This document shows positions 17,732 to 25,275 of a DNA stretch of 25,275 bases, in pieces; the first letter of the stretch is position 1; each line of letters starts with the position of its first letter. The notes under the pieces were generated by a model, which made no database searches, was not told the DNA's origin, and was given only the letters and a program-made list of their open reading frames with translations. The DNA comes from Perkinsus marinus ATCC 50983 (Eukaryota > Perkinsozoa > Perkinsida > Perkinsidae): the NCBI RefSeq assembly GCF_000006405.1, contig NW_003215828.1:5624-30898 (forward strand). Direction: 5' to 3'. Made by a program: the position numbers and the translations under genes.

Positions 17732-18241
17732 CATTCGTACCATGTACAAATACCGTAGCAATGCTTTGAGTGGAAACCGCATTTTCTGATGCATACGGTC
17801 CCAAGGGAGACTCTCTCAACTGATTAAACCTCGAGAATAGTACTAGCGCAAGAAAATTACTTATTTGCAGCAGCAAACGTGGACATCGAATTGAGTGTCC
17901 TACCGCGAAGACTACGGAGTGATCCTACACGGATCTGAATGAGATTTTCTGGCCTGAGCCGAAATGTATGACGCTTGAGCGAGTTTCCACCAAGAATTTG
18001 GCAAGAACCAAATCCTCCCGAGCTTACAAGCTCATTAGTTCCAGCGCCCGCAGCCAGATCGGTTCAATATAGGACCAAAACTACTCAAGATGAACACTAT
18101 GGCTGACCTCGTTTCAAAATCGATCACGATGGCGAGCGGAAACTCAATCCTAGCAAGGTTGAAGAACGGGTCCACCGACTGATTAGCATCATTGGTATTC
18201 GTTAATGAGGATAACATGACAGTTGAGTGTAGATCTCCGTT
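17732..18241. other. Spacer between the LTR element and the gag-protease remnant
   Basis: No supported gene. A 30-codon ATG frame begins at 18090 but shows no motif. No sequence like the LTRs was seen. Confidence 0.45.
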
Positions 18242-19484
18242 ATGGAGGAAGCTTCACTTCTAGAGCAGCTGAGTGATGATCAGAAGAATCGGCTGGAGGA
18301 TCTCCAATGCGAACCAACTGACTGGGAGGAGAGTCTCTCTGACGCCGATCTCGATGAGTTCGATGACGAACAGGTGGGCTCATCCGAGAAACCATTCGAG
18401 AATCGTTTCCTCTGTCTTGAGGAGACCTTCCAAAAGGTGGCTCAGAACGAGACTAAGCTCCCGGACTTGCCAGATGAGAAGCCCTGAGGACGCTCGCTGA
18501 CCCTGCTACTTTGGTTACCACTCTCCTTTGCTTTGGTCGTTTTACGCTCTATACACAGGTTAAAGGTCTGTCTCTACTATGCCCAGATGGCAAACAAATG
18601 TTCACTCTTGGTCGTTTTATATCCCGTTGGGATTTGCCTCGGACCGAGGCCCTCGGTTGACAAAGCCTGACGAATGGACTGAAGGAAAATGGTTGAAGAT
18701 CAGATCTTGCTCTTCCTTGGCTCACCTGCTGGCTCCCATGACCCTTATGCTCCTTGCTTATGTTGCTCCCCCTAACATAGGTCTGGTTGTTCAAGAACAT
18801 TGTATAAACAACAGAAAAGCACTTACGGCCTGGACGAACATCCCCATCTCGGACGACAAAGGTACCCCGAATGATCAAGAGAGAACTGCAAAAGCTCTCA
18901 GGTCTTGGTTGGAGTCTTGCTTCGAGGTTCTGGAAGCTGTGCGGACTGAGATCTCTGTTCCATTCAGGGATATTCATCCCGCAACGACATTGCGCAAGTG
19001 GTGCACGGTACTGCCCAAGACTGGTCAAACGTGGAGTGAGTTCCTCTCGCATGAGCAAGTCCTTCATTCACAGCTTGAACCTGCGATAGCATGGACAGTC
19101 AGGAGGGACAAACTGATAAAGTGGTTCACCGATTGTTATGCCTACTTCAGAGAGAGTGAACTTCGCCCAGTGAAGTGACTCGTGAACAACATCTCCCCAA
19201 GCTCCGATCCTCCCGCGAGTTGAAAACCTTCCGAGACAAACTGAGATCCATAGCCGAGTGCCATGCTCCACTCACTGTGGACGATGTTTTGGGAGCTGCG
19301 TGGAACCTCTATGAAGCAGGAGACCTAATGCGAGCAAACTAAAGGGTCGCGAGGAGACGTCTACTCCTAAGCCTACCTCTGGTTCTGTTGTTGACAAGAA
19401 CGCTCCCAGCCAAAAACAGGACAGGGATGCCAAAGCAAAAGACCAGTCCATCAAGCCCAAGTCCAAAGGCTATCATTACTATGG

Positions 19485-19500
19485 TGACCTCAAGCAGTGG
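19485..19500 (+). repeat. Left target-site duplication of the LINE
   Basis: TGACCTCAAGCAGTGG here matches 23400-23415. The first T is ambiguous because it overlaps the LINE tail, so the duplication is 15 or 16 bp. Confidence 0.93.
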
Positions 19501-19523
19501 AGCGTTTCTTTTTCCTTCCGGAA

Positions 19524-19937
19524 ATGCCCTCCCCCCCCTCCACGCGGGAACGCTGGTGCCCTGCTCCCTCAGCACAGGAGATGCAGGAACAAATACAAGG
19601 GAGGAAACGCAGACCTACTCGTCGCGGCACAGCTTCTGCGGCAGCGATAGCAAGAAGACGTTACCGCAGGTCTGAGAGAAGGAGAATTCACCGGCAACAG
19701 ACCCGAGCCTGGAGGAAAATTTTTCCTTCCCCTTGTTTTGACCAAGGGTTTTGTTGTTCTCTATCTCGCGATCAGCGCCGTACCCTTAACTGGTGTGTGT
19801 GGACAATTTTGAGTGGCGTTCGCATAGCGAAATTAGTAGGACTCTTTTTCTGGGCGAAAGTGAACACTGGCTGTGCTGCATCCTTTTGCATCGGGTGCTG
19901 GTTATGGGCGAGAGTGGGACAGCCTCGGCCCTCGTGA
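19524..19937 (+). CDS. Possible LINE ORF1 (basic protein)
   Basis: An ATG frame of 137 residues, with a very Arg-rich middle (about 25-60, for instance RRRYRRSERRRIHR) and a Cys/Trp-containing hydrophobic C-terminal half. Its end overlaps the ORF2 ATG at 19904 by 34 nt in another frame, the arrangement seen between ORF1 and ORF2 in many LINEs. There is no zinc knuckle, coiled coil or RRM that I can identify, and it is short for an ORF1. A role as nucleic-acid-binding ORF1 is inferred from position and charge only. Confidence 0.4.
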   Translation: MPSPPSTRERWCPAPSAQEMQEQIQGRKRRPTRRGTASAAAIARRRYRRSERRRIHRQQTRAWRKIFPSPCFDQGFCCSLSRDQRRTLNWCVWTILSGVRIAKLVGLFFWAKVNTGCAASFCIGCWLWARVGQPRPS

Positions 19938-22900
19938 CGAAGATAAAGAGTTTACCGGCTGTAAGAGGCATGAGATCCTACATAACGAGGCTCTCAGAAG
20001 CTGTTGGTATGCTTCAGGCAGTAGAGAGGGACTGTTGCATGTGTGCCCTATCTTCCACATGCCTTCGAACGATTAAATCTGCAATGAAATGTAAGGTTTT
20101 CCCTTTTCCGGTTATTCACTCCGTCTTGTGGAGAATCATACGAGTCGCTGACTGTGCTAACCTACTCTATGATAAAACTCTGACAAAGCGATCCTGTCAC
20201 CCCTCACCTGACTGTTCGAAGGTGCGTTTTCTCTCCTGGAACACTGGTGGGCTCACAGTTGACGCCGTTCGTCTTATTGCGGAAGGCCTTGACGGCAGTA
20301 GGTTTGATTGTGCAATCCTTCAAGAGACTCAAGGCGCCTCCCACCGTTTCAAGGATCTCTATGATAATGTCTCCTTCTTCACAGTGAATCCAGTCAAGAG
20401 GAAGGGTGGAGTGGGCATTGCGGTGCGGAAAGGAACAGCGGTCCGAACAGTGCAAGAATGGAGTGAACGGGACTGGGCTGTTGGGATCTACGAAACATGT
20501 GGTGTTGTGGTATGCTCTGCATATGCATGTCCCCTCAGCACACAAAGTCCTCGACACTACGAGCGTTTAGATGCTATTTTTCTGGCTCTCTCATCAGTAG
20601 TGGGAAGTAATAAGCCAGTCATAGTTGGTTCTGATCTTAATGTAGACATCTCTCGCGATGTTGGTGGTTGTTTGAGTGGCAGTGCAGAGTCTCTCCACGG
20701 TTTTATCACTGGTGACGGGCCCTTCAGACGCCTTTGTGATGATTCGCCTACTCGATCTCGGTCAGGTCGTAAGATCGACTATGTTCTTACTCTTGAGTCA
20801 TTAACTCATCTCTTCCCCAATCGGTTTCATACCCTCGACCCCCAAGGATGTTCTGATCATGATCCTCTCCTAGGTTCTGTAAACCTCACAACACCTGGCT
20901 CAAAGTCACGGCCTAGGCTACCCTACTCGGTCTCTCAACTGCAATCGTCGCCTGAGAAGGCAGGTTCTTTCTGTGCTACACTCATTCGTCGACTTGATAC
21001 CGCTGATGAGCACCCGACCTTAGTCTCCTTGTGTTCCCTATTACGTGCTACTGCCTCTGAAGTTGCCCCTATCTGCCCAGGCAAAGGAAATATGGTACTG
21101 AATAAGTGCCGTCGCCAGATTCAGTATGTCAGCCGGTGGCCCCGATGTCTTATCCGTGGCTTGGTTTTGGGATCAGTTGCCAGTGCTGCCCGTACTGAAT
21201 GCAATCGTCTTCGGCGTGAACGTTTAGTTAAACTCACCGCTGATACTGATGGATGTTGGAAAGCAGCCAAGATGTGTCGCCGGAATAAGGGAGGCGTATC
21301 GTTAGACCCCGACCAGTGCGCTGAGGATTGGAAGGCTATTTGGCAGTCCAAGTTTCCGCCCATCCCATCTTCGGAGTGGATCATGCCTTCTAAAGCAATT
21401 GGTGAGGTCGATCGAGACTTTACTATAAATGAAGTTAGGTCTTGTCTGCAGCGGGCCCCCACTAGCAAAGCAGCTGGTCCGGATCTAGTCCATGGATCAC
21501 TTCTGCGTTTGGCTTCCTGTAATGACCTCGTCTGCAAGATCGTTGCATCTCATCTGAATGGTGTTTTAAACGGTAGCTTGAGCCTAGATGAACTCTTGTC
21601 GGCTACATGCGTTCTTCTTCCTAAGAAATCTAAACCTAGTAGAGGTTCAGACTGTCGGCCGATTAGTCTCTTGCCGATGATGCTCAAATGCCTTGAACAA
21701 TGTGTCCTGAGTAGAATCTCTTCCATTATTAATGAGGTTTTTTCTTGGGAGCAGGCTGCTTTCAGAACGCGTCGCTCTTGTATCACTCAGGCTTTTGTTC
21801 TTAAAGCCTTACAAGCTGATGCAAAGCGTACACGCGCAGTTTTGCTTGCTTGTTTCTTGGATTTGAGAAAAGCGTATGATTCTGCGGAGCCTACGGTTCT
21901 GTTACCCTTGATTCGCAACCTTTCTGAGATTGGTAGACTACGCTCTTTTCTTTCGGCTATGATGAGACCCCGTAAAGTCCGTATTGCTACTAGCTGTGGC
22001 ATCTCGGAACCATTCATTGTTAGTCGTTCAGTCCCGCAAGGAAGTGTCCTTGCGTGCTCCATTTTCAATCTCTCTATGGAGGTCTGCAACACCAAACTTG
22101 CGATTGGATCACCTACTCTTGCTCCTAAAGTTTCCCTCCCAAATGGGGATCTGAAAGTGATCAACCACCTTTTGTTTGCAGATGACCAAACTGTTCTCGT
22201 ACAGGGACGAGGTTTGCCCAAGTGTGTCGGAGAGCTAAATGCTCGTCTTGAGAATGCTGCTACCTGGGCTGTTGAGACGAAAAACGAATACGCCCCTGAA
22301 AAAAGTCTCGTAGTTCCCCTTGGTACTCGCTTACGTCAAACGAGTAATTTCGCCTTCAATTTGAATGGGCAAGATATTTCTGTTGCCTTCGATTTTCTAT
22401 ATCTTGGTGTTCCTGTTACGAGCTCCAAAAGGAATCTGTGGGTACCCTTACATCGTAAATCGCGTGCTATCGCAGCCATCTCTAGTGCTTTATCGGTCTA
22501 CCGTACTATGGCTCCTCTGTTCATCATCAGACTTGTGGTTGCAGTTGGATGGAGTGCTTTACTTTACGGCCATGACCTAGCCTTTCCTAAGCCCCAGTCC
22601 CTGGATATCTGTTGTAATACACTTGTGAAGATTGGTCTAGGCTTACCAGGATGGACGCCAACTGCCTTTCTCTACGTTGCTCTGCAAGTCCCGGTTGCTA
22701 GTGCGTTACATCTTAAGCGCGCTCTGATTTGCTGGAACACTATATACAATTGTGATCATATTCACAAGTCCCTGATTGTCATGGTTATGAGTGACCCCGT
22801 GAATGAGATGTGGCGCGGTTTTGTGGCTTTTGCTGGCTCTATCGGTGTTTCTTGTAGTCTTATGGTGGACTGTATTACCTCCCATCCTGCTATTGCCAAA

Positions 22901-23335
22901 CATAAAGCATATGATATCTTCCTACTCGCTTCTGCTAAGGTAACTACTGATGCTTTGGGACGTGCCCTTCGTTGCTTGTATATTGGCATCGATTATGTTG
23001 AATGTTGCGGTACTTTGATCCCACTCCCTCTCCCCAGTTCTGTGATGTCTCATCAAGAGGGTCGCGCTGCCATTAGAGCCCTTATTCCGCTTTCGTTCAA
23101 GCGTTGCCATTGTTGCTCTCTCTGCGGTAGATCTACTGATTCTGTAGACCATCTACTACTTTCCTGCCCAGCAGGCCCTAACATGTCAACCCAGCAGGTC
23201 TATGATGCCTTCACTTCTCCGAGAGCGTCCTCTCTACTCTCAACTATTGCTAGCGTTCTGCTTAAACGTAACTCTGCTGTCAGTAAGCTGCTTCGTGATA
23301 AGGAGGTCTCGTATACGATTGTTACTGATGAGTGA
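19904..23335 (+). CDS. LINE ORF2: APE endonuclease and reverse transcriptase
   Basis: A single open frame of 1143 residues from the first in-frame ATG at 19904; the frame opens just after a TAA at 19787. The endonuclease starts near residue 107 with FLSWNTGG (catalytic Asn). QETQG (catalytic Glu), GSDLNVD and CSDHDPL follow by about residue 320. The reverse transcriptase is near residues 505-810: SKAAGPD, CRPISLLPM, FLDLRKAYDS, VPQGSVLA and LLFADD, with the catalytic FADD at 758-761 in place of the commoner YADD. A zinc finger C-x2-C-x8-H-x4-C lies at 1071-1088. It would nick the target, prime reverse transcription there and insert the new copy. The frame has no breaks. Confidence 0.95.
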   Translation: MGESGTASALVTKIKSLPAVRGMRSYITRLSEAVGMLQAVERDCCMCALSSTCLRTIKSAMKCKVFPFPVIHSVLWRIIRVADCANLLYDKTLTKRSCHPSPDCSKVRFLSWNTGGLTVDAVRLIAEGLDGSRFDCAILQETQGASHRFKDLYDNVSFFTVNPVKRKGGVGIAVRKGTAVRTVQEWSERDWAVGIYETCGVVVCSAYACPLSTQSPRHYERLDAIFLALSSVVGSNKPVIVGSDLNVDISRDVGGCLSGSAESLHGFITGDGPFRRLCDDSPTRSRSGRKIDYVLTLESLTHLFPNRFHTLDPQGCSDHDPLLGSVNLTTPGSKSRPRLPYSVSQLQSSPEKAGSFCATLIRRLDTADEHPTLVSLCSLLRATASEVAPICPGKGNMVLNKCRRQIQYVSRWPRCLIRGLVLGSVASAARTECNRLRRERLVKLTADTDGCWKAAKMCRRNKGGVSLDPDQCAEDWKAIWQSKFPPIPSSEWIMPSKAIGEVDRDFTINEVRSCLQRAPTSKAAGPDLVHGSLLRLASCNDLVCKIVASHLNGVLNGSLSLDELLSATCVLLPKKSKPSRGSDCRPISLLPMMLKCLEQCVLSRISSIINEVFSWEQAAFRTRRSCITQAFVLKALQADAKRTRAVLLACFLDLRKAYDSAEPTVLLPLIRNLSEIGRLRSFLSAMMRPRKVRIATSCGISEPFIVSRSVPQGSVLACSIFNLSMEVCNTKLAIGSPTLAPKVSLPNGDLKVINHLLFADDQTVLVQGRGLPKCVGELNARLENAATWAVETKNEYAPEKSLVVPLGTRLRQTSNFAFNLNGQDISVAFDFLYLGVPVTSSKRNLWVPLHRKSRAIAAISSALSVYRTMAPLFIIRLVVAVGWSALLYGHDLAFPKPQSLDICCNTLVKIGLGLPGWTPTAFLYVALQVPVASALHLKRALICWNTIYNCDHIHKSLIVMVMSDPVNEMWRGFVAFAGSIGVSCSLMVDCITSHPAIAKHKAYDIFLLASAKVTTDALGRALRCLYIGIDYVECCGTLIPLPLPSSVMSHQEGRAAIRALIPLSFKRCHCCSLCGRSTDSVDHLLLSCPAGPNMSTQQVYDAFTSPRASSLLSTIASVLLKRNSAVSKLLRDKEVSYTIVTDE

Positions 23336-23373
23336 TACGCTCAGATGTAGCATGTAACTCGTTAATTAACAGT

Positions 23374-23400
23374 TTGAATTGAATTGAATTGAATTGAATT
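23374..23400 (+). repeat. (TTGAA)5 tail of the LINE
   Basis: Five TTGAA units plus TT end the LINE directly against the right target duplication. Only 38 bp separate the ORF2 stop from this tail. Short tandem tails replace poly(A) in several LINE clades. Confidence 0.9.
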
Positions 23401-23415
23401 GACCTCAAGCAGTGG
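23401..23415 (+). repeat. Right target-site duplication of the LINE
   Basis: GACCTCAAGCAGTGG, identical to 19486-19500. After it the coding of the interrupted gag-protease element resumes. Confidence 0.93.
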
Positions 23416-24037
23416 GAGAGAGACTGTCCACTATTGAAGTCCAAGCCCGTGGAGGTCAAGACCGAGTCTCCGATATCTGAGAGCAAAGTTGATGACGCTA
23501 AGCGAACCCGTAATGGACAAACCTACATATTGGGTGGTGGTAATGGTCTGACTTGTGGTGATGTGAAAGTACTCCTCGGGGGGAGCTCTAGTTCAGAGAG
23601 AAAAACCCTGAAAGCGGGTCTCGATACATGCTCCAGTATCAATCTGGTGTCTTTCTCTGTTCTACCGAATTTCCGCTTCAAGCTTATCGACCTTCACGAT
23701 GGCTTCTCTGTTGACTCCGTCGGCAGCCAAGTAACCTTGAAGGGCATGGCAGAAATTCGACTCCTGGCACAAGAAAACGTGATTAAGGCTAACTTCTACA
23801 TCGTTGATGCGCACCTCCTACCGGTCAACTTCGATCTCCTCATCGGCCAGAAAACTCTTCATGATCTTGGGTATCGCCTCGTGAATGTTGATGAGAACAA
23901 GGACGACTCGGACCAAACATGGGTGGACTATCTTGCTCACCAAGGAGAACTACTTGCAGCCCATGAGGACCTTGAAGGAATCATCAGGTCTGAGCCTACC
24001 ACCGGTCCCACAGCAGAATCCTTGAAAAAACTAGCTT

Positions 24038-24051
24038 GAAAAATACCCCAG
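24038..24051 (+). promoter_or_regulatory. Acceptor-like site before the 24072 gene
   Basis: A CCCCAG lies 20 nt before the ATG at 24072; a second candidate, CCACAG, lies 6 nt before it. Both fit the acceptor spacing seen at the other genes. Confidence 0.25.
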
Positions 24052-24071
24052 TGGTCAAGCCACAGGATTCC

Positions 24072-24778
24072 ATGGAGACGATGGTGGCAAGAGGCGTGGC
24101 CTTCATGTTGGACGAGCTCGAAACGTGGCGGCCAGTTCGGGGGAACTGTCGTTATCGGTGCAGGGCACGTGCCCTCTTGCCTGACTGTATCTGGAGCTTC
24201 CAGGGCCGCCTTATGTGAGAGGCACCACATGGCCTTCGCTGATTCTGATGGGTTGGAGTCGTAGGTATAAGTGCTCGAAAGAAAGTTTGTGGTTTTCGGA
24301 CTGGAGGCCTCACCCGAATCAGTTGTTGGCTGAGAAGGAGCTTGAGAGTATCAGGAAGGACTACAAGCAGTATATAGCGCAATACGAAGCTGGCGGTCGC
24401 GACTTTGCGAGTCAACAACGTGCGGCTGCGGTTGCGGACAGGAAGGCTATTCCGAACGACTTCCGGTGGGAGTTGCAGTGGGAGTGATAGGGATTGTAGT
24501 TGCTTTATCTAGGTCTATGGTCAAGGATCTCAAAGAGTTCCGGGCTGAGATGCGCAAATCATTGGCCCGTGAGGACTGGGAAGAGGTAGGTTCATCTTAC
24601 CTCTCAGTGGGTTGTATATAGTTGTGTAGGGCTTCAAGCGCTTGGCGCCTTCGAGGGAAATTGTCACATTCACTGAGACCAGAGATATCGAACAAGGCAA
24701 GCCGGTAGTACCATGCTGTATACGAGTATGGTTTCCATCTCATGGCTCTTTCAGAAGGAGGAGTTGTATTCCTTCTAG
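24072..24778 (+). CDS. Hypothetical protein, six exons, 155 residues
   Basis: I do not recognise this gene. Exons 24072-24083, 24136-24260, 24307-24465, 24513-24585, 24630-24704 and 24755-24778 join through GT-AG introns of 52, 46, 47, 44 and 50 nt, all phase-consistent. This regularity is the main evidence that the gene is real. Residues 5-45 are weakly hydrophobic with few charges (VVIGAGHVPSCL, then AALCERHHMAFADSDGLES) and could be a targeting sequence. Residues about 48-120 are highly charged and probably helical (LLAEKELESIRKDYKQYIAQ; MVKDLKEFRAEMRKSLARED), ending in a short tail with KEELYSF. The first exon of 12 nt is the least certain part, and the true start may differ. It begins 32 bp after the gag-protease remnant. 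Confidence 0.6.
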
Positions 24779-25275
24779 AGGATGTATGCTGCTCTCTAGC
24801 TCAAGCCAATTTATACGTAATCCCTTACCTGTGTCACTACTTCATCCTAATGCCATTGTTGCGAAATTTCTCGGTCACGCTTCAACACTTGTTTCTGGGG
24901 ACTTGGGTTAGTTGTATGAGACAGGAAGCACGCATGTCACAACGAAAAGGGAGCAGCTGTCGGCGACAGTGCTGGAGCTTCCTTGTGGTGGCCATTATAC
25001 TGTGGCCGTGCATTGTTCGATGAGGAATATTGCAGAGTCTCCATCAAATGAAGATGGAAAACTACTACTAGTTAGAGGGAACTAATGCTCTTGAAAGCGT
25101 GGAATTGAATCAATTTGAGTAATAAGAGTTTACATCACTAATGGAATAGGAGTTAATACTTTACTCGTTTGGGGACTACACCACATCTACTTTTCAAATT
25201 TTCATCAAGTGCTAATGTAGATTATGCAGAGGCGTTCGTTCTCATGTTAAGACCTTCATCCCGTACCGATCTGTC
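24779..25275. other. 3' flank, nothing recognised
   Basis: The frame reading across 24742-25023 overlaps the last intron and exon of the preceding gene in another frame and has no motif. The rest is AT-rich with no gene, repeat or RNA that I can support. Confidence 0.45.

Larger units (their letters stand above)
19501..23400 (+). mobile_element. LINE (APE-type non-LTR retrotransposon), full-looking
   Basis: A 3.9-kb insertion with a 15-16 bp target duplication at both ends, a short 5' leader, a possible ORF1, a long open ORF2 and a 3' tail of TTGAA repeats. The order of APE endonuclease, reverse transcriptase and C-terminal CCHC zinc finger is that of the R1/Jockey/I/Tad-like LINEs; the exact clade cannot be set by eye. 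The intact ORF2 and perfect target duplication indicate a recent, possibly still active copy. It lies in sense orientation within the gag-protease remnant. Confidence 0.93.
18242..24039 (+). mobile_element. Broken gag-protease element, split by a LINE
   Basis: This is a second, unrelated LTR-type element, represented only by gag-like and protease-like coding. Left part (18242-19500): an acidic N-terminal segment (DDQKNRLEDLQCEPTDW), a gag-like segment within 18579-19178, and a Lys-rich tail with a degenerate zinc-knuckle-like stretch. Right part (23401-24039): a retropepsin-like domain with LDTCSS in place of the usual DTG(A/S), and DLLIGQKTLHDLGY as the second conserved block. The LINE at 19501-23400 lies between them. 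No reverse transcriptase, integrase or LTR is visible, and a host gene starts only 32 bp after its end. It is broken, with several interruptions besides the LINE, and so older than the LINE. A domesticated gag-protease gene is an alternative reading. Confidence 0.65.

Noticed and set aside
19793-19903. Upstream extension of LINE ORF2 to 19793
   Set aside because: That start is a GTG, and the first in-frame ATG is at 19904.
24742-25023. 93-codon frame with hydrophobic stretches
   Set aside because: It overlaps the last intron and exon of the spliced 24072 gene in a different frame, with no independent support.
1-25275. CRISPR arrays, rRNA, bacterial operons or ribosome binding sites
   Set aside because: None seen; spliced genes, LTR elements and LINEs make the window eukaryotic.

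Overview
This is a eukaryotic genomic window. Four host genes can be read through GT-AG introns that are mostly only 43-53 nt long. It also holds a tandem pair of intronless, strongly codon-biased enzyme genes, a young LTR element and a LINE nested in another element. Each host gene has an acceptor-like AG 13-22 nt before its ATG, as expected for spliced-leader trans-splicing. Together these suggest an alveolate protist, most likely a perkinsid such as Perkinsus (inference, about 0.5-0.6 confidence). TGA is a stop here: the Hikeshi gene ends in TGA and Trp is TGG in all the genes read.

Layout. (1) 309-2855 (+): a 12-exon PUS10 (tRNA pseudouridine synthase) gene, recognised only after splicing by eye. 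(2) 3180-3466 (+): a possible two-exon gene for a 79-residue membrane protein. (3) 3467-5658: AT-rich spacer with an 82-bp degenerate tandem repeat and a dense cluster of hairpins ending in a T8 run. (4) 5659-7041 and 8155-9537 (-): two 460-residue AIF2/FSP1-like FAD oxidoreductases, about 98% identical over the coding sequence but with unrelated flanks. (5) 10202-10968 (-): a five-exon Hikeshi/OPI10 gene.

(6) 11901-17727 (-): a BEL/Pao-like LTR element with identical 201-bp LTRs and a 4-bp target duplication. Its gag-like part carries a WW domain, and a 100-N assembly gap interrupts the reverse transcriptase. (7) 18242-24039 (+): a broken gag-protease element with no pol or LTR seen. It is split at 19501-23400 by a full-looking LINE with a 15-16 bp target duplication and a (TTGAA)n tail. 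(8) 24072-24778 (+): a six-exon gene of unknown function starting 32 bp after the gag-protease reading frame ends.

The host genes do not form one pathway: tRNA modification, quinone/NAD(P)H redox and Hsp70 nuclear import sit side by side. Exon models were made by eye from splice signals, phase and remembered family sequences; no search or alignment was run.
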